Shown one piece after another: positions 19,186-29,188 of a DNA stretch of 64,000 bases. A model generated the notes under the pieces. That model was not told the origin of the DNA. It was given only the letters and a program-made list of their open reading frames with translations, and made no database searches. Origin of the DNA: Maribacter sp. BPC-D8. Lineage in GTDB: Bacteria > Bacteroidota > Bacteroidia > Flavobacteriales > Flavobacteriaceae. The stretch lies in assembly GCF_035207705.1 (NCBI RefSeq), contig NZ_CP128187.1, forward strand, positions 3,472,001-3,536,000. The letters run 5' to 3'. Made by a program: the position numbers and the translations under genes. Each line of letters opens with the position of its first letter. Position 1 is the stretch's first letter.

Positions 19186-20889
19186 TTAACCCTTTTTATT
19201 GATATTTTTTATAAAAGTAGAAGGCGACAAACCGGTGCTTTGCTTAAAGTATTTGGAGAATGAATCGGCACTTTTATAACCAATTTCTTCGGCAATTGCT
19301 TTCACAGAATACGAACGCAATTGCTTGTTTATTTTCAACTCATTAATGATATAATCGATTCTTATATCATTAACAAAAGCTGAAAATGTAGTACCCAAAT
19401 TATTGTTAATGATTGTCGAAAGGTAAGAAGTATTGGTTTTTAATTTCTTTGCTGTATTATGCAAGGTTGTCTTTTGTTTTAGAAAAAAGCCTTGTTCTTG
19501 TAGTTCTTTAATTTGATGAATCAATGCCTCGACCTTTTCATCTTTTATTTCAGTAGTATTCGTACTTGGTTCTAGTGAAGTGTTAAGCGGTGTTTTGTTC
19601 TCTGTTCTTTGCATTAATGCATCAAACTTTTTCTTTTCTCTTTTTTGTTTCCATAGCGTAAAACCTATGAAGCACATAACTATTGACCCCAAGGAAATCC
19701 ACAAATAATTTAATGTACTCTTATAATCGTTGGCTGCATTGGCGTTCTCTATTTGTATACGCTGCTTGTCAATATCATAAAGATTATCAAGCGTATTAAA
19801 TTTAAACGAGTTATAGGTTTCTAGAGCTTTATAATATTTCTGCTCATATTCTTTTCTTAAATCATCTTCACCCTTCTTTTTATAAATATCTATATATAGT
19901 TTATAGAAATCTGGGGAAATGGTTTTTTCTTGCTTTTCAAAAATTGGTCGGCTTTTAATCAAATTTAAATTGTTCAATGCGCTATCCACTTCACCCAAGG
20001 CTAGATGGGCTTTACTCTTTTTAATAAGCCCCGGAGAGTCATATTCTTTGAGCCTGTTAAAATACCAATTACTATAAACTCTATACTTGTTAATAGCATT
20101 AGAATAATCTCTTTCATTAAAACTTATATTAGCTTCATTTTTTATCAGAAAATAATGTTCCACAGAAGTTTCAGGATAATCTTTAATAGCTTGTTTGAAC
20201 AAGTCTCTATAATAATAAGCGGAGTCTTTTATTCCCAGTTCATTATATAAATTCGACATATCTAAAAACTGATTATAGTATTCTGGACTCCAACGTTTTT
20301 TTAAAAAGTCTCCTTTTGTTTTAACAATCTTAAGTCTTATGTCTAATGCATCCCGGTATTTACCAATTATCTCATAAAACAATGCCATATCAATTTCAGA
20401 TAGAATAGCCAAATACTCATAATTACTATCATTAATTAATTGAGCCAGCGACTTAAATAGTTCAAAAGATTTATCGTATTCATAATTCTGTTCATATGCC
20501 AAGGCTAAATAATAATCAGAAAGCACAGTTTCATAAGCAAAACCATTTTCTTTAGCCATATCATGTGAGATATGGCAGTTAATGATAGCTTCATCATATA
20601 AACCTTCAGCAATTTGAAAATCGATTAAAACAAGGTATATAGCTACTTGCTCTTTTACATTATAGGTATCAATATTCTTATGTATTTTATATATGCCAGA
20701 TAATGTTTGCTCACTTGTCTCATAAATTTCACTATAGAATTCTTGAAGATTAGTTAATAAACTATCTGATATACCCTCTAAATCTTGTTCAGTTTGTGCT
20801 TTCCCTAAAAAACAAAAGAGCATTAAAAAAATAGAGATGAACTTTAAGTTCTTTCTTAACATAAAATATTTACAGCTTTGAAAACTCAT
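19186..20889 (-). CDS. Membrane-spanning TPR regulator with C-terminal AraC domain (paralogue 1)
   Basis: 567 residues. An N-terminal signal/anchor (MLRKNLKFISIFLMLFCFLGKAQ; this Met, at 20862, is the alternative start) precedes a TPR-rich periplasmic region to about 370. A transmembrane helix LWISLGSIVMCFIGFTLW follows at about 392-409, then a cytoplasmic tail with an AraC-type HTH domain from about 465 (SYSVKAIAEEIGYKSADSFSKYF). The layout suggests an outside-to-DNA sensor without phosphorelay. Last of three tandem paralogues. From about residue 335 on it is almost identical to its neighbour, while the sensor part has diverged, suggesting gene conversion of the output half. Confidence 0.85.
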   Translation of the reverse strand: MSFQSCKYFMLRKNLKFISIFLMLFCFLGKAQTEQDLEGISDSLLTNLQEFYSEIYETSEQTLSGIYKIHKNIDTYNVKEQVAIYLVLIDFQIAEGLYDEAIINCHISHDMAKENGFAYETVLSDYYLALAYEQNYEYDKSFELFKSLAQLINDSNYEYLAILSEIDMALFYEIIGKYRDALDIRLKIVKTKGDFLKKRWSPEYYNQFLDMSNLYNELGIKDSAYYYRDLFKQAIKDYPETSVEHYFLIKNEANISFNERDYSNAINKYRVYSNWYFNRLKEYDSPGLIKKSKAHLALGEVDSALNNLNLIKSRPIFEKQEKTISPDFYKLYIDIYKKKGEDDLRKEYEQKYYKALETYNSFKFNTLDNLYDIDKQRIQIENANAANDYKSTLNYLWISLGSIVMCFIGFTLWKQKREKKKFDALMQRTENKTPLNTSLEPSTNTTEIKDEKVEALIHQIKELQEQGFFLKQKTTLHNTAKKLKTNTSYLSTIINNNLGTTFSAFVNDIRIDYIINELKINKQLRSYSVKAIAEEIGYKSADSFSKYFKQSTGLSPSTFIKNINKKG

Positions 20890-22578
20890 TTAACTATCCT
20901 TATTCAATTTTTTAATATACGATGATGGCGATAACCCTGTATTTTGCTTAAAGTATTTGGAGAATGAATCGGCACTTTTATAACCAATTTCTTCGGCTAT
21001 TGCTTTCACTGAATATGAGCGTAATTGCTTATTCGTTTTTAGTTCGTTTATGATAAAATCGATTCTAATATCATTCACAAAAGCAGAAAATGTAGTGTCC
21101 AAATTATTGTTAATGATCGTCGAAAGGTAAGAAGTATTGGTTTTTAATTTCTTTGCTGTATTATATAAGGTTGTCTTTTGTTTTAGAAAAAAGCCTTGTT
21201 CTCGTAGTTCTTTAATTTGATGAATCAATGCCTCTACCTTTTCATCTTTTATTTCAGTAGTATTCGTACTTGGTTCAAGTGAAGTGTTAAGCGGTGTTTT
21301 GTTCTCTGTTCTTTGCATTAATGCATCAAACTTTTTCTTTTCCTTTTTTTGTTTCCATAGCGTAAAACCTATGAAGCACATAACTATTGACCCCAAGGCA
21401 ATCCATAGGTAATTTAATGTACTCTTATAATCGTTGGCTGCATTGGCGTTCTCTATTTGTATACGCTGCTTGTCAATATCGTAAAGATTATCAAGCGTGT
21501 TAAATTTAAACGAGTTATAGGTTTCTAGAGCTTTATAATATTTCTGCTCATATTCTTTTCTTAAATCATCTTCACCCTTCTTTTTATAAATATCTATATA
21601 TAATTTATAGAAATCTGGGGAAATATATTTTTGTTCCTTTAAAAACATTGGACCGCTTTTAATAAGATTTAAGTTGTTCAATGCGCTATCCACTTCACCC
21701 AAAGCAAGATGGGCTTTACTTTTATTGATAAGCAAAGGAGAATCATATTCATTGAACCTATTAAAGTACCAATGATTATATATTCTATAGTTATCAATAG
21801 ACTTTTTAAACTTTTCATCTTTAAAATCAATATCGGCCTCGTTTTTTAATAGTAAAAAATGTTCTAGCTCATCCCCAGTAGACTCATCAATATTGTTTTC
21901 ATATATCTCTCTATAAAACAAGGTTGAATCTTTCATTCCCAGTTCATTATATAAATTAGACATACCTAAAAACTGACGATGGTATACTGGATTCCATCTA
22001 TTTTTTAAAAAGTCTCCTTTTGTTTTAACAATCTTAAGTCTTATGTCTAATGCATCGCGGTACTTGCCAATAATCTCATAAAACCATGCCATTTCTATTT
22101 CAGATATAATAGCCAAATACTCATAATTACTATCATTAATTAATTGAGCTAAAGATTTAGATAGTTCAAAAGATTTATCGTATTCATAATTCTGTCCATA
22201 TGCACTAGCCAAATAAAAATCAGAAAGTACCGCTTCGTACGCAAAGTCATTTTTCTCTGCCATTTTACGGGCAATATGGCAATTATTAATAGCTTCATTA
22301 TACAAACCATCAGCAATTTGAAAATCAATTAAAACAAGGTATATCGTTACTTGTTCTTTGATATTATATTTATCAATATTATTGAATATTTTATTCATGT
22401 CAATTAATCTCTGCTCCCCTTTCTCATAAGGTTCATTGTAGATTTTTTGAACATTGGTAATCAAGCTATCAGATATGCCTTCCATATCTTGCTGAGCATG
22501 AATTTTCTCAGTAGACCCAATAAAGATTAATAATAGAATAATGATGGATTTATACCATTTTAAATTTTGAAAACTCAT
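20890..22578 (-). CDS. Membrane-spanning TPR regulator with C-terminal AraC domain (paralogue 2)
   Basis: 562 residues with the same organisation: signal peptide (to about residue 28, IHAQ), TPR region, TM helix LWIALGSIVMCFIGFTLW, and AraC HTH with GYKSADSFSKYFKQNTGLSPS. The start codon directly follows the stop of paralogue 3 (TAAATG), with no spacer, so translation is coupled. The final residues YIKKLNKDS are identical to paralogue 3, while the sensor and TM part match paralogue 1, so this copy looks like a mosaic of its neighbours. Confidence 0.85.
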   Translation of the reverse strand: MSFQNLKWYKSIIILLLIFIGSTEKIHAQQDMEGISDSLITNVQKIYNEPYEKGEQRLIDMNKIFNNIDKYNIKEQVTIYLVLIDFQIADGLYNEAINNCHIARKMAEKNDFAYEAVLSDFYLASAYGQNYEYDKSFELSKSLAQLINDSNYEYLAIISEIEMAWFYEIIGKYRDALDIRLKIVKTKGDFLKNRWNPVYHRQFLGMSNLYNELGMKDSTLFYREIYENNIDESTGDELEHFLLLKNEADIDFKDEKFKKSIDNYRIYNHWYFNRFNEYDSPLLINKSKAHLALGEVDSALNNLNLIKSGPMFLKEQKYISPDFYKLYIDIYKKKGEDDLRKEYEQKYYKALETYNSFKFNTLDNLYDIDKQRIQIENANAANDYKSTLNYLWIALGSIVMCFIGFTLWKQKKEKKKFDALMQRTENKTPLNTSLEPSTNTTEIKDEKVEALIHQIKELREQGFFLKQKTTLYNTAKKLKTNTSYLSTIINNNLDTTFSAFVNDIRIDFIINELKTNKQLRSYSVKAIAEEIGYKSADSFSKYFKQNTGLSPSSYIKKLNKDS

Positions 22579-24261
22579 TTAACTATCCTTATTCAATTTT
22601 TTAATATACGATGATGGCGATAACCCTGTATTTTGCTTAAAATATTTGGAGAATGAGTCCGCACTTTTATACCCAATTTCTTCTGCAATAGCTTTTACCG
22701 AATACGAGCGCAACTGCTTATTCGTTTTTAGTTCATTTACGATATAATCGATTCTTATATCATTTACAAAAGCTGAAAAAGTAGTCCCGAGGTTATTATT
22801 GATAATATTAGAGAGGTAAGAGGTGTTTGTTTTTAGCTTCTTTGCGGTATTATATAGCGAAGTTTTTTGTTTTAAAAAGAAACCATCATTTTGTAGTTCG
22901 TTTATTTTATAAAGAATGGAAGTTACCGTTTTATCTGCCAAGTTTACATCTTGAACTTCGGTTGTATTTTTAATAGTCTGGTTAAACTCGATACTACTCC
23001 GCTTCATCAGTTCGTCAAACTTTTTGGCATCTCTCCTTTGCCTAATTACCAAAAATAAAGTGGCTATTAATATGATTACAACTACGGCTACCCATAAATA
23101 TTTAATGTATTGCTGAAGTTTTGACTTTTCCACATTTTCCTTTACCTGAACCTCTTTTGTTTTTAAATTATGTAATTCGTCAATTGTTTTAAAAGCAAAT
23201 GTGTTTCGTCTTAGTTGAGCTTGGTCATAATTTTTTAAATATGCACTTGCTATTTCCAGCTGACCTTTAGTAGAATAAATATCATAATAAATTCTATAAT
23301 AATCAGGGTTCAAATACCGTTCAAACTTCGAAAATTCATCCATTTCTTGAATTGCTTCTAAGGTTATTAAAGCACTATCAAGTTTTCCTAATTCCACATA
23401 AGAGCGACCTTTTCTTATTAATATCTCCTCATCTTCTATTCCAAAATCAATCTTAATAAGCTCTTCATATTTCTTGTATTTATTTATAGCCTTTTTAAAA
23501 TCATTGTTATAGAAGGCCAAGTTACCCTCATACCAAGGAATATAATCAGTAACTAAGCTCGGTTTATGATTCTCAGTTAATTTATGATATTCTCTTAAGT
23601 ATATTTGAGCTGAATCTTTTTTATCGAAAAAATTATAGAGATCAGCAATATCAAGCGAAACACGCTGCCAATACACATTATTAATTGAATCTTTTCCTAA
23701 TTTATAAGAGTCAATATATAATTTTAAGGCTTGATCCTTTCTTCCGATTATTGAATTCAAATGGGCAAAATTGCTCATTGTTGCCCATTTATAAGAGTGG
23801 TTATTTGGCAAAACACTATACTCCTCTGTTGTAATTATATTTGAATACACATTAAATGCATTTTCATACTCATAACTAGCTACATAGGCTTTAGCAAGAA
23901 CTAAATTAGCTTGCAAATAAAGTTTGTTATAACTTTTTTCCTCACTTAAGGTTATCGCTTTTTTAAGATTTATGATAGACTCTTTAATTTCACCATTAAA
24001 TAACATCACATTACTGGTAACCAAATAAATTTTTACTTTCTCTTGTGGTTCTTTAAAATCATCTATCTCTTTAAGTAATTTTTGAGATGCGATAACACTC
24101 TTCTTATAGTCCGTTACGCTTAATTCGTAGATGGAATCTATTCTTTGTTCCAATTCAATATTTACAGATTGAGCAGAAAGATTATATAGCAATGAGAATA
24201 GGAATAAGGTACCCAGCCAAACCTTTCTAACTCGACTCTCTTTAATCAACATTGCAATCAA
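22579..24261 (-). CDS. Membrane-spanning TPR regulator with C-terminal AraC domain (paralogue 3, promoter-proximal)
   Basis: 560 residues, first gene of the three-gene unit. It has an N-terminal signal (to about residue 30, LSAQ), a TPR region, TM helix YLWVAVVVIILIATLFLVI (about 390-408) and AraC HTH at the C-terminus. The sensor region is the most divergent of the three, but the DNA-binding end is nearly the same, so the three may read different signals and act on the same DNA sites. An internal ATG at codon 4 is an alternative start. The 365 bp upstream (24262-24626) hold no other gene. Confidence 0.84.
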   Translation of the reverse strand: MIAMLIKESRVRKVWLGTLFLFSLLYNLSAQSVNIELEQRIDSIYELSVTDYKKSVIASQKLLKEIDDFKEPQEKVKIYLVTSNVMLFNGEIKESIINLKKAITLSEEKSYNKLYLQANLVLAKAYVASYEYENAFNVYSNIITTEEYSVLPNNHSYKWATMSNFAHLNSIIGRKDQALKLYIDSYKLGKDSINNVYWQRVSLDIADLYNFFDKKDSAQIYLREYHKLTENHKPSLVTDYIPWYEGNLAFYNNDFKKAINKYKKYEELIKIDFGIEDEEILIRKGRSYVELGKLDSALITLEAIQEMDEFSKFERYLNPDYYRIYYDIYSTKGQLEIASAYLKNYDQAQLRRNTFAFKTIDELHNLKTKEVQVKENVEKSKLQQYIKYLWVAVVVIILIATLFLVIRQRRDAKKFDELMKRSSIEFNQTIKNTTEVQDVNLADKTVTSILYKINELQNDGFFLKQKTSLYNTAKKLKTNTSYLSNIINNNLGTTFSAFVNDIRIDYIVNELKTNKQLRSYSVKAIAEEIGYKSADSFSKYFKQNTGLSPSSYIKKLNKDS

Positions 24262-24528
24262 TTTATACTCAAATAAGAATTCGGCTACAAATTATAGCTT
24301 TAATTTGAAAACAGCGCCTTTTAACAGGCTTCTCTTATTTGCACAATAGAACTGAAATAGCATTTTGTATAGGGAATCAAAAACTAAAAAAACCTATATC
24401 TACTCTGCCTTCTAATACTTAAAGCGGGTGTAAGAACCCATATAGACTTTCATTAGGCATTAAGAATCTTTTAACCGCTACCCCATAAAAATAAGTACTA
24501 ACGACTGTAGCTATTATTCAAATTCACG

Positions 24529-24536
24529 TATTTTTG
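24529..24536 (+). promoter_or_regulatory. Candidate Bacteroidetes -7 box upstream of the small basic gene and hemB
   Basis: TATTTTTG matches the TAnnTTTG consensus, 90 bp before the ATG at 24627. No good -33 TTTG is seen, so this is tentative. Confidence 0.4.
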
Positions 24537-24626
24537 TACAACTACATTATACATATGCTTTGATCACGTAACGTCTACACTTTACAGCGGAAAAGCACTA
24601 AAGCGTTTGAATCTAAATATTCAGGT

Positions 24627-24776
24627 ATGGCAAAAAAAGGCAAGGCTAAAAACACAGTGAACAAAGCAAAGCATACCAAGCTAATGGATAGAAAGAAGAA
24701 CAAATTGAAAAAGGAAGCTGCGCTTAGAAAAGAACGCTTAAAAAGCATTATCAAAAAAAGTCAGGAATCTGAATAA
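24627..24776 (+). CDS. Small Lys-rich protein (49 residues)
   Basis: A 49-residue protein, MAKKGKAKNT to KKSQESE, with about 20 Lys/Arg and no hydrophobic segment. It is probably helical and RNA- or DNA-associated by charge alone. It is preceded by AGG and lies 23 bp before hemB. Similar short basic proteins occur before hemB in flavobacterial genomes as far as I recall, but I cannot name a family. Confidence 0.6.
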   Translation: MAKKGKAKNTVNKAKHTKLMDRKKNKLKKEAALRKERLKSIIKKSQESE

Positions 24777-24799
24777 ATATTGAAATAAAAAATAGAATT

Positions 24800-25789
24800 A
24801 TGTACCCACTTATTAGAAATAGAAGACTTAGAAGTTCAGAAGCTATACGTAGTTTGGTAAGAGAAACTATAATTTCGCCAAGTGATTTTTTAGTCCCGCT
24901 TTTCGTTGTTGAAGGTAAAGGTATTAAAGAGGAAATCGCCTCAATGCCCAATTACTACCGCCTTAGTCTTGACAACCTGACTAAAGAGGTTAAAGAACTT
25001 TGGAAAATGGGTTTACGTTCTGTTCTACTTTTTGTAAAAGTACCCGATAATTTAAAGGATAATCAAGGTTCTGAGGCATTGAACGAAAACGGATTAATGC
25101 AATTGGCAATTAAGACGGTTAAAAATGCTTGTCCAGAAATGTTGGTAATGACCGATGTTGCCCTTGACCCCTATTCTTCTTACGGTCATGATGGTATTGT
25201 TGCAGACGGACAAATTCTAAACGATGAAAGTGTAGAAGTTTTGGCAGAAATGAGTGTTTCGCACGCCAAAGCAGGTGCAGATTTTGTTGCCCCAAGTGAT
25301 ATGATGGATGGTCGTATCCTCAGTATTCGCGAGGCTTTAGAAGATGAAGGTTATACCAACACCGGTATTATGGCATACAGTGCCAAATACGCAAGTGCAT
25401 TTTACGGTCCGTTTAGAGATGCTTTAGATTCTGCTCCTGTTGATATTAAAAATGTACCTAAGGATAAAAATACCTACCAGATGGATTATGCGAATAGATT
25501 TGAAGCTATTCGAGAAACGCAGATGGATATCGAAGAAGGTGCAGATATCGTTATGGTAAAACCAGGATTATGCTACCTAGATATTGTTCGTGAAATCAAA
25601 AATGAGGTTGATGTGCCAGTTGCGGTGTATCAAGTTTCTGGTGAATATGCCATGGTAAAAGCTGCCGCTGAAAAAGGATGGTTAGATCATGATGCGGTAA
25701 TGATGGAACAGCTGACTGCAATCAAAAGAGCTGGTGCAAATATCATCGCAAGTTACTTCGCTAAAGACGTTGTAAAATTCTTAGGATAA
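24800..25789 (+). CDS. hemB: Porphobilinogen synthase (delta-aminolevulinate dehydratase)
   Basis: Condenses two 5-aminolevulinate into porphobilinogen. The 329-residue sequence contains RNRRLRSSEAIRSLVRET and FVPLFVVEG-type FLVPLFVVEGKG. DVALDPYSSYGHDGI is the metal/allosteric region; two of the zinc-site cysteines of animal enzymes are replaced, fitting the Mg type. The Schiff-base lysines fall in GIMAYSAKYASAFYGPFR and MVKPGLCYLDIV. It is separated by 13 kb from the main haem cluster. Confidence 0.95.
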   Translation: MYPLIRNRRLRSSEAIRSLVRETIISPSDFLVPLFVVEGKGIKEEIASMPNYYRLSLDNLTKEVKELWKMGLRSVLLFVKVPDNLKDNQGSEALNENGLMQLAIKTVKNACPEMLVMTDVALDPYSSYGHDGIVADGQILNDESVEVLAEMSVSHAKAGADFVAPSDMMDGRILSIREALEDEGYTNTGIMAYSAKYASAFYGPFRDALDSAPVDIKNVPKDKNTYQMDYANRFEAIRETQMDIEEGADIVMVKPGLCYLDIVREIKNEVDVPVAVYQVSGEYAMVKAAAEKGWLDHDAVMMEQLTAIKRAGANIIASYFAKDVVKFLG

Positions 25790-25810
25790 AAACAACTACT
25801 ATTTCATCGA

Positions 25811-27154
25811 ATGAATAAATTAATTTTTATACTATTTGGTTTATTAAGTAGCATTCTTGTTTCGCAAGAAGCTACGACAAAAACTTTATTGCTTCCGGTT
25901 GGTTCTAGTTTGCAAGCATCTTCTTTGGCTGCTTACGAGCTAGATTCTGCTTTTGTATATCGCAAAGTTGACAGTATTGTAACAACTGGTATAAAAAATA
26001 ATGCTTTCCCCGGTGCTCAGGTTTTAATTGCGAAAGAAGGGAATATCATTTTTCATGAAGCTTACGGATTTCACACCTACGATAGCATTCAGCCCGTAGC
26101 AGAAAATGACATTTATGATCTGGCATCGGTCACCAAAATTTTAGGTCCGCTGCCTGCAATTATGAAATTGGTTGATGAAGGCAAGTTAGATTTAGACGTT
26201 CCTTTTAGCACCTATTGGAAACCTTGGAGAAGTCACAAAGACAAAGCAAATATTACGCTTCGCGAGATATTGGCGCATCAAGCCGGTTTAGAACCTTACA
26301 TTGTTTTTCTCAATAAAACTTTAAAAAATAACGGTCAGTTTAAAAAGAGATTCATCCGCAGTAAAAAGAATAATAGATTTAGTAACGAAGCTTTTGAAGG
26401 TATCTATGTAAAAAATAGATTTAACCGAAAAATGTACCGCATCATAAATCGTTCTGAAGTATCCGCAGAGAAAAAATATACCTATTCGGGACTCACATTT
26501 CTAATTTTTCCGGAGCTCATTACTCAAATTACAGGTGTTCCATATGCAGAATATATGGCGCAAGAATTTTACAAACCACTTGGTATGAAAACCTTCGGTT
26601 TTCTGCCGAGTATCAAGAATTTCAGCAACAAAATTGTACCTACAGAAACAGATACTATTTACAGACATACGCTCACCCAAGGTTGGGTACATGATGAAAA
26701 CGCATCTTTATTAGGTGGCATTTCTGGCAACGCAGGGCTGTTTGGTACTGCAGATGATTTGGCAATTATTATGCAAATGTTCATGCAAAACGGACTATAT
26801 GCCGGCAAGCAATACATCGCTGAAAATACCATTAAAGCATTTTCAAAAGTTCAATATCCCGAAAACGAAAATAGAAGAGGTTTGGGTTTTGACAAACCCT
26901 ATTTAGAGAACAACACTTTTAAAATTGCCGATGCCTACCCTGCTCCAGAAGTTGGTGCATCAAGTTTTGGGCATAGTGGTTTTACAGGCACATTTGTTTG
27001 GGCAGATCCCGAAAACAAATTAGTTTATATATTTCTATCAAATAGAGTGTATCCTACGAGAGAAAATCGCAATATTTACAAGCTGAATATCCGTTCATCA
27101 ATCCAACAAATATTTTATCAGGCATTTGATAACGCAAAACAGCACCAACCTTAA
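25811..27154 (+). CDS. Serine hydrolase of the class C beta-lactamase / penicillin-binding fold
   Basis: A 447-residue exported enzyme with a signal peptide (1-18). Active-site motifs are SVTK (SxxK, about residue 105-108), a Tyr motif in YTYSGLTF and GHSGFTG (HxG). Family members are esterases, peptidases or cell-wall enzymes rather than true beta-lactamases; the usual YxN is YSG here. It is 21 bp after hemB and may share its transcript. Confidence 0.85.
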   Translation: MNKLIFILFGLLSSILVSQEATTKTLLLPVGSSLQASSLAAYELDSAFVYRKVDSIVTTGIKNNAFPGAQVLIAKEGNIIFHEAYGFHTYDSIQPVAENDIYDLASVTKILGPLPAIMKLVDEGKLDLDVPFSTYWKPWRSHKDKANITLREILAHQAGLEPYIVFLNKTLKNNGQFKKRFIRSKKNNRFSNEAFEGIYVKNRFNRKMYRIINRSEVSAEKKYTYSGLTFLIFPELITQITGVPYAEYMAQEFYKPLGMKTFGFLPSIKNFSNKIVPTETDTIYRHTLTQGWVHDENASLLGGISGNAGLFGTADDLAIIMQMFMQNGLYAGKQYIAENTIKAFSKVQYPENENRRGLGFDKPYLENNTFKIADAYPAPEVGASSFGHSGFTGTFVWADPENKLVYIFLSNRVYPTRENRNIYKLNIRSSIQQIFYQAFDNAKQHQP

Positions 27155-27191
27155 CGTTTTTATTAATATCTTCGATTCATAAAATAACCCC

Positions 27192-28316
27192 ATGGGACTA
27201 CTACTTTTTTACGCATTCATTTCTATTTTCTTCTCTTTTCTGTGTTCTATATTAGAAGCAGTACTGTTGAGCATTACCCCTACTTTCATCAATGTAAAAA
27301 AGAAAGAAGGTCATGCGTATGCAACAACACTAGAAGCACTTAAAAAAGATGTCGATCAACCTTTAATTGCTATTTTAACTATAAATACCATTGCCCACAC
27401 GGTTGGTGCAATTTTGGTAGGTGTACAAGCGAAAGTTGCCTATGCCGAGTTATACGGTAGCGAAACCAAAACAATACTTGGCGTTACCTTCACCGAAGAC
27501 TTAATGGTCGGTGTGGTGTCTACTTTAATGACCATTCTTATTTTGGTGGCATCTGAAATTATACCAAAAACAATTGGTGCAACGTATTGGAAACAATTGG
27601 CTAATTTCTCTACCAAGGCTTTAAACATTATGGTTTTGGGCTTAAAATATACGGGTCTGTTATGGATACTTCGTCTTTTTACCAAAATGGTAGGCGGTGG
27701 CAAACACCATGGTAGCGTTTTAAGTCGCGAAGATTTTCATGCGATGACCGATATGGCACATGAAGAAGGTGTTTTTGAAAAATCTGAATCTACCATCATT
27801 AAAAACTTATTAAGGTTCGATGAAGTATTGGTGAAAGATATTATGACGCCAAGAGCGGTTATGAAAGTAGCGTCAGACGAGAAAACGATAGCCGATTTCT
27901 TTGCTGACAATCCGAAATTGCGTTTTTCTAGAATTCCTGTGTACACCGATAATATGGATAATGTTACCGGTTTTGTTTTAAAGGATAATGTGCTAGAAGA
28001 AATGATCAACCAGAACGGAGAAATTCCGTTGAAAGATATTAAACGTGAAATTCTAGTAACCCGTAGAAGTACGCCGATCCCAACATTATTTGAAATATTC
28101 ATTGCAAAACGTGAGGCAATTGCCCTTGTAGTTGACGAATATGGTTCTGTAAGTGGTATTGTAACGATGGAAGATGTTATTGAAACCCTTCTAGGGCTCG
28201 AAATAATGGATGAGAGCGACAATGTTGCCGATTTGCAGAGTCTTGCTCGTAAAAATTGGGAAAAACGCGCTCAGGCAACGGGAGTAATCGAAAAGCCTAC
28301 TTCACCAGACGAATAA
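27192..28316 (+). CDS. CNNM/CorC-type membrane protein with CBS domains
   Basis: 374 residues. An N-terminal DUF21 domain with four hydrophobic segments (first at 2-27) includes SEIIPKTIGATYW. Two CBS domains follow at about 215-335, containing VKDIMTPRAVM and VVDEYGSVSGIVTMEDVIETLLG. This is the hemolysin-C/CNNM family, linked to Mg2+/Co2+ efflux. A C-terminal CorC_HlyC domain appears missing or very short. It precedes ogt by 15 bp. Confidence 0.88.
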   Translation: MGLLLFYAFISIFFSFLCSILEAVLLSITPTFINVKKKEGHAYATTLEALKKDVDQPLIAILTINTIAHTVGAILVGVQAKVAYAELYGSETKTILGVTFTEDLMVGVVSTLMTILILVASEIIPKTIGATYWKQLANFSTKALNIMVLGLKYTGLLWILRLFTKMVGGGKHHGSVLSREDFHAMTDMAHEEGVFEKSESTIIKNLLRFDEVLVKDIMTPRAVMKVASDEKTIADFFADNPKLRFSRIPVYTDNMDNVTGFVLKDNVLEEMINQNGEIPLKDIKREILVTRRSTPIPTLFEIFIAKREAIALVVDEYGSVSGIVTMEDVIETLLGLEIMDESDNVADLQSLARKNWEKRAQATGVIEKPTSPDE

Positions 28317-28331
28317 ATAGCAAGAACAATT

Positions 28332-28808
28332 ATGGAGGATGTTGCTTACATAAATACACCCCTCGGAGTTGCCAAAATTATTGGCGATACTGACGGACTC
28401 TCCGAAGTTACTGTTTTAAATTCTGATGCCCCACTTACCGATGTTATACCAGAATCTTTAGAGGATGCCGTTTATCAATTAAACGAATATTTTGAAGGAC
28501 TAAGAACCGAGTTCAATTTAAAACTGAACCCACACGGTACCGAGTTTCAAAAGAAGGTTTGGGTAGAATTACAAAACATACCCTACGGAAAATCTAGATC
28601 CTATTTAGAGCTTGCAAAGTTATTGGGTGATCCCAATGCCACCAGAGCTGCCGCATCTGCAAATGCCCGAAATCCGTTATGGATCGTAGTGCCTTGCCAT
28701 CGAGTTATTGGTACCGATGGTTCACTTACCGGTTACGCTGGTGGGCTACACAGAAAACAGTGGTTATTGAACCACGAAAGCCCCGTGAAACAGCAAAGTC
28801 TATTCTAA
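28332..28808 (+). CDS. ogt: Methylated-DNA-[protein]-cysteine S-methyltransferase
   Basis: A 158-residue suicide DNA-repair protein. The acceptor Cys lies in VPCHRVIG (about residues 122-129), with FQKKVWVELQNIPYGKSRSY upstream and the C-terminal GYAGGLHRKQWLLNHE. It is the last gene before the cassette-like array. Its last codons (HRKQWLLNHES..KQQSLF-stop) recur in decayed form at 33.3, 40.4, 46.7, 50.9 and 53.0 kb, so this gene end is the ancestral boundary of the repeated module. Confidence 0.95.
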   Translation: MEDVAYINTPLGVAKIIGDTDGLSEVTVLNSDAPLTDVIPESLEDAVYQLNEYFEGLRTEFNLKLNPHGTEFQKKVWVELQNIPYGKSRSYLELAKLLGDPNATRAAASANARNPLWIVVPCHRVIGTDGSLTGYAGGLHRKQWLLNHESPVKQQSLF

Positions 28809-29162
28809 AACAGCTCGTTTATTTTATCAAAAAACAAACCACTTAGTTTGTTCAGTGCTTAAAACACTCAATTAACTCCGAACACCTTGCATTTTATCGA
28901 TACAATTGCGATTGCTGTCGTTGCTTTCCAGCACTCTTAACTCAATTTACAAGTAAAAAACCGACTGGTTGGTCGGTTCGCTGTTTTTAGCCATTTCTTA
29001 CCTAGACTTAAATAATTTATGGTGATTATGGTTTCCCGTAATGGAGTGTGAAATGATAATTGTAGGTTTATTCTTTAGTGGTATATTAGTGTACTGATAA
29101 ATTAACAATTACATATACTCAATGATATTTGGGGATATATGTAATTGTACACATATACCATT
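28809..29162 (+). repeat. P element copy 1 (native): hairpins, promoter and attI-like end after ogt
   Basis: Gene-free stretch between ogt and the first cassette. It has hairpin AACAAAC/GTTTGTT (28833-28852), hairpin CCGAC/GTCGG with flanking A- and T-runs (about 28955-28987), a promoter (29059-29089) and a perfect 12-bp palindrome CAATTACATATA / TATATGTAATTG (29106-29147). It ends ATACCATT directly before the cassette core GTTGTATG at 29163. The parts recur in the same order in six further copies. Confidence 0.88.
29059..29089 (+). promoter_or_regulatory. Promoter of P element 1 (cassette promoter-like)
   Basis: ATTG (29059-29062), 19-bp spacer, TATATTAG (29082-29089). This is close to the Bacteroidetes TTTG-19-TAnnTTTG layout, and 28 of its bases are the same in most of the copies. 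Confidence 0.75.
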
Positions 29163-29188
29163 GTTGTATGTAAGCTGAAAAAAAGAAA

